Source: an uncultured Pelagibacteraceae bacterium (GTDB taxonomy: Bacteria; Pseudomonadota; Alphaproteobacteria; Pelagibacterales; AG-422-B15). Taken from it: a stretch of 64,000 nt of DNA. The notes beneath the pieces are model-generated. The model made no database searches. It was not told the origin of the DNA and worked only from the letters and a program-made list of their open reading frames with translations. Location of the stretch: NCBI GenBank assembly GCA_902547315.1, contig CACCND010000004.1:47577-111576 (forward strand). The letters are read 5' to 3'. The translations under genes and the position numbers were made by a program. Of the stretch, positions 1-8,052 are shown piece after piece (the first letter of the stretch is position 1; each line of letters starts with the position of its first letter).

Positions 1-221
1 ACCCTAGCTCTGAACAAGATCAAGAGACAATAGAGCCAATTTATGAGACTTTTCAAGGATGGATGAGCAAAACAACTGGTATAAACAGTTTCGATGAGTT
101 GCCAGAAAATACAAAAAAGTATGTTAATCGTATCAGTGAGCTTACAAGGACTAAGATAGATTTGATTTCCACTAGCCCTAGACGAGAAGATACTATACTG
201 ATAAAAAAATTATTTAATTAA
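1..221 (+). CDS. purA: Adenylosuccinate synthase, C-terminal fragment
   Basis: Only the last 72 codons lie in the window; the gene is open at the left edge and ends in TAA at 219-221. The fragment reads PIYETFQGW near its start and KIDLISTSPRREDTI near its end, matching the conserved C-terminus of PurA (EPIYE..GW, then IDIIStGPdR.eTi). PurA joins IMP and aspartate with GTP hydrolysis, the first committed step from IMP to AMP. The stop overlaps the convergent rpoH stop by four bases. The active-site N-terminal half is outside the window and cannot be checked. Confidence 0.9.
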   Translation, partial: PSSEQDQETIEPIYETFQGWMSKTTGINSFDELPENTKKYVNRISELTRTKIDLISTSPRREDTILIKKLFN

Positions 222-1105
222 GTCTGTATTAATTTAGTATCTCTTGCGAGACTCAACATTTCTGTTTGAAGCTTCTGAAATGCTTTTTCTTCTATTTGTC
301 GAATTCGTTCTCTACTGATCTTAAACTCATTGCTAAGTTCTTCCAGAGTTTTTGGTGTCTCAGATAATTTTCTATCTTGAATGATGTGTTTTTCTCTATC
401 ATTTAATACATTAATTGCTTTATTAAGAAGAGCTTTTCTTTTCAAAACCTCCTCTTTCTCAGCAATTTTGAATTCGTGATCTGCATCCTCGTCAACAAGC
501 CATTCCTGCCATTCTTCTTCACCATCCGCACTAACCACTGCATTTAGAGAATAATCATTACCAGATATTCTTCCTTCCATCTCCGAAACTTCTTTTTCAG
601 AAACATTTAGTTGGTTTGCGATTTCTGTAACTTGATGAGGTTTTAGTGATCCTTCACTATAGTCACTAAGCCTATTTTTAAGTTTCTTTAGATTGAAAAA
701 AAGTTTTTTTTGAGCTGCGGTAGTACCAATCTTTACCAAACTCCATGATTTAAGCACATACTCCTGAATAGCAGCTCTAATCCACCACATAGCATAAGTC
801 GCTAGTCTAAACCCTTTATCTGGGTCATACTTTTTAACTGCTTGCATGAGCCCTATATTCCCCTCAGATATAAGTTCCGTAACGGGAAGTCCGTATCCTC
901 GATAACCCATCGCAATTCGAGCAACGAGCCTGAGATGGCTTGTAACAAGCGTATGAGCTGCACTCGTATCCCCTTCATCTCTCCACTTCTTAGCAAGATT
1001 AATTTCTTGCTTTTCTGTAAGCATGGGAAACTTCTTGATCTGTTGAAGATAATGACCAAGACTACCTTCATTGGACAATGCTGGTAAATTGTAGTTTTTG
1101 CTCAT
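218..1105 (-). CDS. rpoH: RNA polymerase sigma-32 (heat-shock) factor
   Basis: Encodes about 295 aa, the usual RpoH length. Region 2 is clear, with core-binding and -10 recognition segments (HLRLVARIAMGYRGYGLP, then LATYAMWWIRAAIQEYVL). Directly after it comes the RpoH-specific box W-SLVKIGTTAAQKKLFFNL, which separates sigma-32 from sigma-70. Region 4 near the C-terminus has a helix-turn-helix (LSNEFKISRERIRQIEEKA) for the -35 element. It directs heat-shock gene transcription. The ATG at 1105 is preferred; an in-frame TTG at 1111 would add two residues. No strong ribosome-binding site is visible. It is followed downstream by the convergent purA end. Confidence 0.95.
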   Translation of the reverse strand: MSKNYNLPALSNEGSLGHYLQQIKKFPMLTEKQEINLAKKWRDEGDTSAAHTLVTSHLRLVARIAMGYRGYGLPVTELISEGNIGLMQAVKKYDPDKGFRLATYAMWWIRAAIQEYVLKSWSLVKIGTTAAQKKLFFNLKKLKNRLSDYSEGSLKPHQVTEIANQLNVSEKEVSEMEGRISGNDYSLNAVVSADGEEEWQEWLVDEDADHEFKIAEKEEVLKRKALLNKAINVLNDREKHIIQDRKLSETPKTLEELSNEFKISRERIRQIEEKAFQKLQTEMLSLARDTKLIQT

Positions 1106-1142
1106 ATTCAAGATATGGTTACTTTTTTCTAGAAATCAATGA

Positions 1143-2114
1143 TCAGCTTTTAATTGAATTTACTAATTTGCTCAAGTAATCCGGCATAACAGACTGAAAA
1201 TGAAGCATTTTTTCTTTTTTAGGATGAAGAAATCCTAGAGATTGTGCATGCAGAGCCTGTCCTGGCAACATTTTAATCAATTGAACTGCGCTCTCTGAAA
1301 GTGATCTTAGTTTACTTTGAGGCGATCGCCCGTAAGTACGATCTCCTATGAGTGGATTACCCTTTTCTGTTAGATGAACTCTTATTTGATGAGTTCTTCC
1401 GGTTTCTAAGCGACATTCTAATACTGTAGCAACAATTTGATTTTTTTTGTCCTTTAAATTTTCTAGTGTTTTGTAATGAGTGATAGCAACTTTACCTCTA
1501 CTCACAGAGCTCATCATTTTTGTTCTATTCCTATTACTTCTGGATAAGAGTGACTTAATTTTTCCGTTTGCTGGTGAGATTTTGTTCCAGCATACGGCAA
1601 TATAAACTCGTTCGATAGAGTGAGCAGCAAATTGATCAGATAAATGTTTATGAGTGAAATCATTTTTAGCTATTACAACCAGTCCGCTTGTATCTTTGTC
1701 AATTCGATGAACTATTCCTGGCCTTTGAGCATCACCGACAAATTTAAATTCATCTCCACAATGATTGATCAAAGCATTAACAATTGTACCTGACTTATTT
1801 CCAGCACCGGGGTGCATTACAATGCCTGCAGGTTTATTGATAACAACTAAATCTTTATCTTCATAAACAATATTTAATTCAATGTCCTCACCAATTATTG
1901 GTGTTTCATTAGTTAATTGTATATTCACTGAAATATAATCGCCAAATGAGATCTTATAATCAGGATCTACAATATTATTATTTACTGTAATATTTGAGGA
2001 CTTTATTAATTGTATTATTTTAGATCTACTAAATTCTCTCAAATTTAAAGCAATATATTTGTCTATGCGTTGACCAACTTGCTTCTTATGGTTGACTTTG
2101 TAATGATAGAACAT
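1143..2114 (-). CDS. rluD: 23S rRNA pseudouridine synthase, RluA/RluD family
   Basis: About 323 aa. An N-terminal S4 RNA-binding domain (QRIDKYIALNL...SRSKI) is followed by the pseudouridine synthase domain with the RluA-family catalytic motif HRIDKDTSGL, whose Asp is the nucleophile, and the downstream RTHQIRVH motif. S4 plus this fold is typical of RluD, which modifies helix 69 of 23S rRNA; RluC-type specificity cannot be excluded. The ATG at 2114 places the S4 domain close to the N-terminus. A start at 2135 would overlap the divergent small membrane gene. It lies 37 bases upstream of rpoH on the same strand, a pairing common in alphaproteobacteria. Confidence 0.9.
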   Translation of the reverse strand: MFYHYKVNHKKQVGQRIDKYIALNLREFSRSKIIQLIKSSNITVNNNIVDPDYKISFGDYISVNIQLTNETPIIGEDIELNIVYEDKDLVVINKPAGIVMHPGAGNKSGTIVNALINHCGDEFKFVGDAQRPGIVHRIDKDTSGLVVIAKNDFTHKHLSDQFAAHSIERVYIAVCWNKISPANGKIKSLLSRSNRNRTKMMSSVSRGKVAITHYKTLENLKDKKNQIVATVLECRLETGRTHQIRVHLTEKGNPLIGDRTYGRSPQSKLRSLSESAVQLIKMLPGQALHAQSLGFLHPKKEKMLHFQSVMPDYLSKLVNSIKS

Positions 2115-2126
2115 TATGAGATAACG

Positions 2127-2414
2127 ATGTACCAAAAAATTATGCTTTTTATAGTTATATTTCTCGGAATTGTAATTTTAATTGGTACCACGATTGTTAT
2201 TACTACTATTATTGAGCGATCATACAAGATTGATTTTTTTACTTCCACTGATAATTTTGAGAAGGATAAAAATATTGAAAAAAAATGTGATCTTGTGGGT
2301 GAAAAAACTAAACTTATTTCTCTAAGTGAGGACAAATTAGCTATTATTTGTGAGGGTCGTATTGAGGTAATGAACTTATCAAATAATCGAGTAGAAAAAG
2401 TAGTTAGCTATTAA
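2127..2414 (+). CDS. Small single-pass membrane protein, DUF6476-like
   Basis: About 95 aa from the ATG at 2127. One strong hydrophobic helix (residues about 5-28, IMLFIVIFLGIVILIGTTIVI) is followed by a soluble tail with a repeated beta-like pattern (LISLSEDKLAIICEGRIEVMNL). From memory, a DUF6476-type protein with one N-terminal helix and a short beta segment often lies divergent to rluD in alphaproteobacteria, and this resembles it in position and shape. No function is known. Longer in-frame starts from 2070 would run into the rluD coding region and are disfavoured. Its stop overlaps the convergent betA stop by four bases. Confidence 0.65.
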   Translation: MYQKIMLFIVIFLGIVILIGTTIVITTIIERSYKIDFFTSTDNFEKDKNIEKKCDLVGEKTKLISLSEDKLAIICEGRIEVMNLSNNRVEKVVSY

Positions 2415-4045
2415 CTTGCTCTATAAAAACTGGTCTCTACATCAGGCAAAGTTTCTTTTTTAAGGATGAGGTCAGATGCCTTTTCAGCGATCATAACAGT
2501 CGTTGCATTGAGATTTCCAGTAATGATATTTGGCATTATAGAAGCATCTACAACTCTTAAATTTTCAATCCCATAAACTTTTAGTTCTTCATCGACCACA
2601 GATAACTCATCTTTTCCCATTTTACATGTACAAGATGGATGATAAGCAGTATCACCTTTATTTTTAATGAATTCATTTAAATTACTTTCAGAGCTTGAAT
2701 TTATTCCAGGATTAATTTCTTTTCCCCTGTACTTATCAAATGCTTTTTGATGAAAAATTTCCCTTGCAATTTTAATGCCATCTCTCATTTCTTTTAAATC
2801 ATGCTCTGTCTGCATATAATTAAACTGAATAGCGGGTGAAGCTGAGGGATTGTTTGACTTCAATTTGACATGCCCTCTACTTGTTGGCCTCATTGGTCCT
2901 ACATGAGCTTGAAAAGAATGAGAGCTTGGAGATTGTCTTCCATGATCCAATACAAGCGATGGAAAGAAGTGATACTGAATATTAGGGTAATCAACCATAT
3001 CGTTGCTTCTCACGAAGCCGCCAGTTTCCAAGTTTGAATATGCTGCCAATCCAGATTTAAAAATAAACCACTCTATTCCTATAAACGCCATTCTAATTGG
3101 ATTATATGATGTGTAAAGTGTAACAGGCTTTGTACATTCGTATTGTAAATAAGTTTCTAGATGATCCTGTAAATTTTGACCTACACCTCTAAGGTCATGT
3201 TGAACAGATATATCTAATTCTTTTAGTTCTTCAGCATTTCCTATACCTGAAAGCATTAGAAGATGAGGCGAATTTATTGCTCCAGCAGATAATATTACTT
3301 CATTTTCAGCATATATTTTTTTTAATTCTCTTCCTGAAGCACATTCAACCCCAACGGCTTTATTATTTTCAATAATAACTTTGTTTACTATTGTATTTGT
3401 GATGACGGTAAGATTTTTTCTATTAATAATTGGATGCAAGTAAGTTACACTCGTGCTCTGCCTTTTGCCTCCATAAATAGTAGTGTCCATCAGACCAAAT
3501 CCCTCTTGCTTATATCCATTCATGTCATTATTTATCTCATAGCCGGCTTGTTCTGCCGCTTCTAGGTAGACTTTACTCAATTCATTGCCTTCCGAAGATC
3601 GAGATAATTTTAAAGGACCGCTTTTATTTCTATAAGTTTCATCTAATCCTTCAATTGACTCTGATTTTTTAAAATACGGAAGAACATTATTATAATTCCA
3701 TGATTTAAGATCTTTTTGAGCCCAGTTCTCAAAATCCATTGGATTTCCTCTTACATGAACCATACCGTTATGTGATGAACTTCCTCCCAACATCTTTCCT
3801 CTTGGGCAAAACATCTTTCTATTGTTCATGAACGGTTCAGGCTCAGTTTCATATAAATAATTATATTTTGGGTCATGCATTGTGTATAATAAAGCTGCTG
3901 GCATTGAGGTTTTCCATGTTTTATCCGATGGACCTGACTCTATTAACAATACATTTATCTCTGGATCAGCTGAAAGTCTATTTGCCAGAACACAACCCGC
4001 ACTTCCGGCACCAATAATAATATAATTATAAGAATTAAATTGCAT
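2411..4045 (-). CDS. betA: Choline dehydrogenase (GMC oxidoreductase)
   Basis: About 544 aa, typical for BetA. It starts with the FAD dinucleotide fold IIIGAGSAGCVLANRLS. GMC signatures follow: PRGKMLGGSSSHNGM near residue 85 and LSAGAINSPHLLMLSGIG near 255. The C-terminal YHPSCTCKMG and ITGNLNATTVMI match true choline dehydrogenases rather than generic GMC alcohol dehydrogenases, which usually read GTCKMG. It oxidises choline to betaine aldehyde. No betB lies next to it; the aldehyde dehydrogenase at 16066-17490 is the nearest candidate partner. The start at 4045 is the first ATG; a TTG at 4060 is also in frame. Divergent from the DMT permease. Confidence 0.88.
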   Translation of the reverse strand: MQFNSYNYIIIGAGSAGCVLANRLSADPEINVLLIESGPSDKTWKTSMPAALLYTMHDPKYNYLYETEPEPFMNNRKMFCPRGKMLGGSSSHNGMVHVRGNPMDFENWAQKDLKSWNYNNVLPYFKKSESIEGLDETYRNKSGPLKLSRSSEGNELSKVYLEAAEQAGYEINNDMNGYKQEGFGLMDTTIYGGKRQSTSVTYLHPIINRKNLTVITNTIVNKVIIENNKAVGVECASGRELKKIYAENEVILSAGAINSPHLLMLSGIGNAEELKELDISVQHDLRGVGQNLQDHLETYLQYECTKPVTLYTSYNPIRMAFIGIEWFIFKSGLAAYSNLETGGFVRSNDMVDYPNIQYHFFPSLVLDHGRQSPSSHSFQAHVGPMRPTSRGHVKLKSNNPSASPAIQFNYMQTEHDLKEMRDGIKIAREIFHQKAFDKYRGKEINPGINSSSESNLNEFIKNKGDTAYHPSCTCKMGKDELSVVDEELKVYGIENLRVVDASIMPNIITGNLNATTVMIAEKASDLILKKETLPDVETSFYRAS

Positions 4046-4089
4046 AACTAATTTTACCAAAGTTTGTAATTATAGTACAACATAAGCTT

Positions 4090-4968
4090 ATGTTAAAAAA
4101 TTTAAACCCCAATTATGCAATTGTACTTTCAACATTATTGTGGGGTACGTGGTGGTATCCATTAAGGCTACTTAATGAATATGCGTATAATAATGCAATT
4201 CCGCTCACTTTAAGTTTCACTATTGCTGGGTTATTTTTATTATTTTTTTCATACAAAAATATATCAAAATTAACTAATCGAAATTTAATTCTTACAATAG
4301 TCGCAGCTTCAGCAGGAGCGGCTGCAATGTGTCTTTATAATGAAGGTTTAATTAGAGGTAATGTTGCAAGAGTCTTAATCTTTTTTTATTTAACAGCTGT
4401 ATGGAGCACTTTAATTGAAATTATTTTTCTAAGAGCGGCCTTAAACATTTATAGGTTTTTTTCAATTTCTTCAGGTTTTATAGGTCTGTTTATTATAACT
4501 GGGTTGGATCAAGGAAATTTTATGCCTAGCACACTTGCAGATCTGTTTGGAATTCTCTCAGGATTTCTCTGGTCAATCTGTGCAACACTCATAAGAATAA
4601 ATGAGGAACTTGATGTAAATTTCGGTACTTCAGTTTTTATTTTAATTGGGGGTCTTTTTGTTGTTATTGCAACATTCTTACCAGATGGGCAAATACTTTC
4701 AGGATTTAACTATGATATTTTAAAGAATACTATTTTGATAATTTTAATATTCGCATTTATCTGGTTATTGCCAGGTTACTGGCTTGTCACCTATGGTCAG
4801 GATCAAGTTGATCCAGGACGCGCGGGGATCCTATTAATGTTCGAAGTTGTTATTGGCGTTATATCTGCCTATCTGCTTGCAAATGAAATAATCTCGATTA
4901 GAGAGTTTATTGGTGCAATATTCGTAATGAGCGCACCATTAATCGAGATCTATTCAGTAAAAAAATAA
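4090..4968 (+). CDS. DMT/EamA-family membrane transporter
   Basis: 292 aa, almost entirely hydrophobic, with about ten predicted helices in two five-helix repeats, the usual EamA architecture. The first half contains LSTLLWGTWWYPLR and the second SGFLWSICATLIR, equivalent repeat starts. The substrate cannot be read from sequence; family members export amino acids, amines or metabolites. The gene is divergent from betA with about 44 bases between start codons and lies just upstream of the betaine ABC importer, so a role in amine or amino acid traffic is a contextual guess only. It is not obviously co-transcribed with proX, which has its own promoter. Confidence 0.75.
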   Translation: MLKNLNPNYAIVLSTLLWGTWWYPLRLLNEYAYNNAIPLTLSFTIAGLFLLFFSYKNISKLTNRNLILTIVAASAGAAAMCLYNEGLIRGNVARVLIFFYLTAVWSTLIEIIFLRAALNIYRFFSISSGFIGLFIITGLDQGNFMPSTLADLFGILSGFLWSICATLIRINEELDVNFGTSVFILIGGLFVVIATFLPDGQILSGFNYDILKNTILIILIFAFIWLLPGYWLVTYGQDQVDPGRAGILLMFEVVIGVISAYLLANEIISIREFIGAIFVMSAPLIEIYSVKK

Positions 4969-4991
4969 TTAAATCAGACATTTATCTAATT

Positions 4992-5008
4992 AATTATGTA
5001 ACATAATT
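4992..5008. promoter_or_regulatory. 17-bp palindrome upstream of proX
   Basis: Two perfect 8-base arms (AATTATGT and ACATAATT) flank a single central A. It lies about 25 bases upstream of the putative proX -35 box and is a candidate regulator-binding site. AT-rich DNA produces palindromes by chance, so this is tentative. Confidence 0.4.
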
Positions 5009-5032
5009 TAATTTTTTTTTATGTGGAAGCAC

Positions 5033-5061
5033 TTACATATATATGTTTCAATATTTATAAA
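5033..5061 (+). promoter_or_regulatory. Putative sigma-70 promoter of proXWV with internal palindrome
   Basis: TTACAT (5033-5038) and TATAAA (5056-5061) are separated by 17 bases, a good vegetative promoter. A perfect 12-base palindrome, ACATATATATGT (5035-5046), overlaps the -35 box and spacer, where a repressor would block polymerase. A ribosome-binding site GGGAGA lies at 5074-5079, eight bases before the proX ATG at 5087. Confidence 0.5.
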
Positions 5062-5086
5062 TTTAATGAAATTGGGAGAATAATTA

Positions 5087-6082
5087 ATGAAATTTATGAA
5101 TAAAATACTAATTTCTGCAATATTTGCACTTGGCTTTGGGTCGTTTACGACTTCGGCTAATGCATGTGGCACAATAACGGTTGCAGAAATGAACTGGGCA
5201 TCAGCTGAAATGTTTGCTCATGTAGATAAAATAGTATTAGAAAATGGGTATGGTTGTAATGTTGAACTTGTACCCGGCGATACTATGCCAACAGCAACAT
5301 CAATGATGGAAAAAGGTGAGCCGGATGTAGCTCCTGAACTCTGGATTAATTCAGTTCGTATAGCTCTAGATAATGCAGTAGGTGAGGGTCGTTTGCATTA
5401 TGCAGCTGAGGTACTGTCTGACACTGGTGAAGAAGGATGGTGGATTCCTCAGTACATGGCTGATGCAAATCCTGATATCCAAACGGTTTATGACGTTATA
5501 GAGCGCCCTGAACTTTTCCCTCATCCGGAAGGTGGAGATGGAGCAATTTATACATGTCCATCAGGCTGGAACTGTCAAATTAGTACCGGAAATCTCTTTA
5601 AAGCGTATGATATGGAAGCAAAAGGCTTTAGACTTGTAGACCCAGGCTCAGGGGGCGCATTGGCTGGAGCAATAGCTGAGGCTTATAACAAAGGAGAAGG
5701 ATGGCTCGGATATTACTGGGCACCGACAGCTGTATTAGGAAAATATCCAATGAAAAAACTCAGCTTTGGTGTTGAACACAGTAAAGAAGAGTGGGACACT
5801 TGTACTTCTCAAGACGGATGTGCGGACCCGCAACCTAATGCATGGGTTGTTTCTGAAGTATACACTGTTGTGACTGACAATTTTAAAAATGAGTCAGCCA
5901 CAGGAATGGAATATATCTCAAAAAGAGCTCTTCCTAATTCCACTGTAAATGCATTACTTGCCTGGAAAGACGATAATCAAGCAACAGGTGAGGATACTGC
6001 ACTATACTTTTTAGAAAATTTTACAGAGTGGCATAACTGGGTAGACAGTGATGCACGTTCAAAAGTAGAAGCAGCATTATAA
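5087..6082 (+). CDS. proX: Glycine betaine-type ABC transporter substrate-binding protein
   Basis: 331 aa with an N-terminal signal peptide (about residues 1-26, hydrophobic ISAIFALGFGSFTTSANA), so periplasmic. The mature part is an OpuAC/ProX-type domain beginning TITVAEMNWASAEM. Two early cysteines (start of the mature protein and YGCNVEL) may form a disulfide, and many tryptophans (GEEGWWIPQ, GWLGYYWAPTA) could supply the aromatic cage for quaternary ammonium groups. Context with ProW and ProV supports a betaine, proline-betaine or choline importer; the exact ligand is not readable. The start follows the GGGAGA ribosome site. A strong hairpin follows the stop, suggesting proX is made in excess of the membrane components. 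Confidence 0.88.
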   Translation: MKFMNKILISAIFALGFGSFTTSANACGTITVAEMNWASAEMFAHVDKIVLENGYGCNVELVPGDTMPTATSMMEKGEPDVAPELWINSVRIALDNAVGEGRLHYAAEVLSDTGEEGWWIPQYMADANPDIQTVYDVIERPELFPHPEGGDGAIYTCPSGWNCQISTGNLFKAYDMEAKGFRLVDPGSGGALAGAIAEAYNKGEGWLGYYWAPTAVLGKYPMKKLSFGVEHSKEEWDTCTSQDGCADPQPNAWVVSEVYTVVTDNFKNESATGMEYISKRALPNSTVNALLAWKDDNQATGEDTALYFLENFTEWHNWVDSDARSKVEAAL

Positions 6083-6090
6083 TAAAATAT

Positions 6091-6113
6091 TGCGGGCTAA
6101 TTTTTAGCCCGCA
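6091..6113 (+). terminator. Intercistronic hairpin between proX and proW
   Basis: A perfect 10-bp stem (TGCGGGCTAA paired with TTAGCCCGCA) with a three-base loop, in the 40-base gap between proX and proW. No long U-tract follows (TTATATT), so it is more likely an attenuator or mRNA-stabilising element that raises binding-protein dosage than a complete terminator. It is conspicuously GC-rich for its surroundings. Confidence 0.7.
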
Positions 6114-6122
6114 TTATATTCA

Positions 6123-7019
6123 ATGAATTTATCAGAATTATTTTTAACTTTTCCTGAAATGAGTAAGGAAAGTCTCCGGATGTTTAGAAAATCCGTAGAC
6201 GGCGCTTATAGGAACTTTTCAAGAGAATATGGTGATACAATTGAAGCTGTATTTGATCCAGTGCTTTATTTTTTGGTATGGTTTGAAAAATTATTGCAAA
6301 ATTCACCTTGGCCATTAATTATTTTGGCAATTCTTATATTAGTTTATCTTGGCAGTAGAAGTATTTATTTAACTATTGGATCTTTAATTGCACTGCTTTT
6401 AATCGGTTACTTCGGTATGTGGGAAGACACAATGTCAACCGTAAGTATCATTGGTGTATGTACATTTATGTCTATTGGCCTTGGAATACCAATAGGTATA
6501 GCCATGTCAAATTCTGATAGAGCTCGAGCTGCGATAACCCCTATACTTGATGTAATGCAAACAATGCCTTCATTTGTATATTTAATTCCAGTAGTAATGC
6601 TTCTTGGAATAGGAAAAATTCCTGGTTTATTAGCAGTAATTATTTATGCAATCCCACCCATTATAAGATTAACTGATTTAGGAATTAGAGAAGTTGACAA
6701 AGAAGTTCTTGAGGCAGCAGACGCATTCGGTGCAAATAAGGCACAAAAATTATTTAGAGTTCAATTGCCACTTGCTTTACCAACAATATTTGCAGGAATA
6801 AACCAAACGATTATGATGGCATTAGCGATGGTAGTCATAGCTTCAATGATTGGAGTTAAAGGGCTTGGCCAGCCAGTATTAAAGGCAATTACTAATCAGT
6901 ACTTTACGATGGGATTACTCAATGGACTTGCAATTGTCGCTTTAGCAATAATTTTCGATAGAGTTTCCCAATCATTTGGGAAAAGATTGCAACAACACAG
7001 GTCAGGCTCCCGTGAATAA
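6123..7019 (+). CDS. proW: Glycine betaine ABC transporter permease
   Basis: 298 aa. A soluble N-terminal stretch is followed by about seven membrane helices and a binding-protein-dependent permease domain. The EAA loop that docks the ATPase is visible as EVLEAADAFGANKAQKLFRVQLPLALP, with MQTMPSFVYLIPVVMLLGIG upstream, both typical of ProW/OpuAB. It forms the inner-membrane channel of the importer. It lies 40 bases after proX, separated by the hairpin, and its last eight bases overlap proV, implying translational coupling. Confidence 0.92.
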   Translation: MNLSELFLTFPEMSKESLRMFRKSVDGAYRNFSREYGDTIEAVFDPVLYFLVWFEKLLQNSPWPLIILAILILVYLGSRSIYLTIGSLIALLLIGYFGMWEDTMSTVSIIGVCTFMSIGLGIPIGIAMSNSDRARAAITPILDVMQTMPSFVYLIPVVMLLGIGKIPGLLAVIIYAIPPIIRLTDLGIREVDKEVLEAADAFGANKAQKLFRVQLPLALPTIFAGINQTIMMALAMVVIASMIGVKGLGQPVLKAITNQYFTMGLLNGLAIVALAIIFDRVSQSFGKRLQQHRSGSRE

Positions 7020-8037
7020 GACAAAGATTAAGATAACCAATCTCTATAAAATTTTTGGAAATAATTCAAAGAAATATATTTCGAGTGTGCGTGATGGCAT
7101 GTCAAAAGATGAACTGCTTTCAAAATATAATCATGTATTAGGTTTGGATAACATCAATTTAAATGTTGAAGATCAATCTATACAAGTTGTGATGGGTTTA
7201 TCGGGATCAGGAAAATCTACTTTGATAAGACACATTAATAGATTGATTGAGCCAACCGAGGGAACGGTCACAGTTGATGGAGAGGATATTACTAAACTTA
7301 ATAAAATGGATCTTCTAGAGTTTAGAAGAAATAAAACAGGGATGGTTTTTCAACGCTTTGCACTATTTCCTCATCAAAATATATTAGACAATGTCCAGTT
7401 TGGATTGAGCATAAAAAATCTAGATAAGTCAGACTCTATAGAAAGAGCAATGTACTGGATCGAAAAAGTTGGTTTAACCGGTTTTGAAAATAAATTCCCA
7501 AATCAATTGTCAGGAGGAATGCAGCAAAGAGTAGGTTTAGCTAGGGCGTTAGCTACTGATCCAGATATATTGCTAATGGACGAAGCCTTTAGTGCGCTTG
7601 ATCCATTAATAAGGACAGATATGCAAGACCAATTATTGGAATTACAAAAAAACTTAAAAAAAACTATTATGTTTATAACTCACGATCTTGATGAGGCCTT
7701 AAAATTAGGTGATCGAATCTCAATACTTAATGGTGGAAAGCTTGTTCAAGATGGAAATGCAGAGGAAATTCTTTTAAAACCCGCTGATCAATATGTTGCC
7801 AATTTTGTTAAGGATGTTAATCGTATAAAGGTTTTAAAAATCAAGACAATTCTTGACCAAGGAGGTGAACGAGCAAATTCTAATCCAACTGTAAACGTAA
7901 ATGATAGTATTGAAAATTGCTTGCCGGCAATACTTGAAAGTCAATCCGGTCTTAACGTAATTGATGAGAAAAACAATTTTGTTGGCTCAGTATCAAAAAA
8001 CAAAATTATAGATATTTTGCAAAAATCTAAGGATTAA
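7012..8037 (+). CDS. proV: Glycine betaine ABC transporter ATP-binding protein
   Basis: About 341 aa from the GTG at 7012; an in-frame ATG at 6976 lies well inside proW and is less likely. An N-terminal segment typical of ProV (ITNLYKIFG) precedes the ATPase domain: Walker A GLSGSGKST, Q-loop FQRFALFPH, signature LSGGMQQRVGLARAL, Walker B ILLMDEAFSALD and the switch His in FITHDLDEA. The C-terminal 70 or so residues resemble a CBS module, which in OpuA senses ionic strength. It drives uptake through ProW. It ends 15 bases before the convergent dimethylglycine dehydrogenase-like gene. Confidence 0.93.
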   Translation: MNKTKIKITNLYKIFGNNSKKYISSVRDGMSKDELLSKYNHVLGLDNINLNVEDQSIQVVMGLSGSGKSTLIRHINRLIEPTEGTVTVDGEDITKLNKMDLLEFRRNKTGMVFQRFALFPHQNILDNVQFGLSIKNLDKSDSIERAMYWIEKVGLTGFENKFPNQLSGGMQQRVGLARALATDPDILLMDEAFSALDPLIRTDMQDQLLELQKNLKKTIMFITHDLDEALKLGDRISILNGGKLVQDGNAEEILLKPADQYVANFVKDVNRIKVLKIKTILDQGGERANSNPTVNVNDSIENCLPAILESQSGLNVIDEKNNFVGSVSKNKIIDILQKSKD

Positions 8038-8052
8038 TTCTACTAAATTTTT

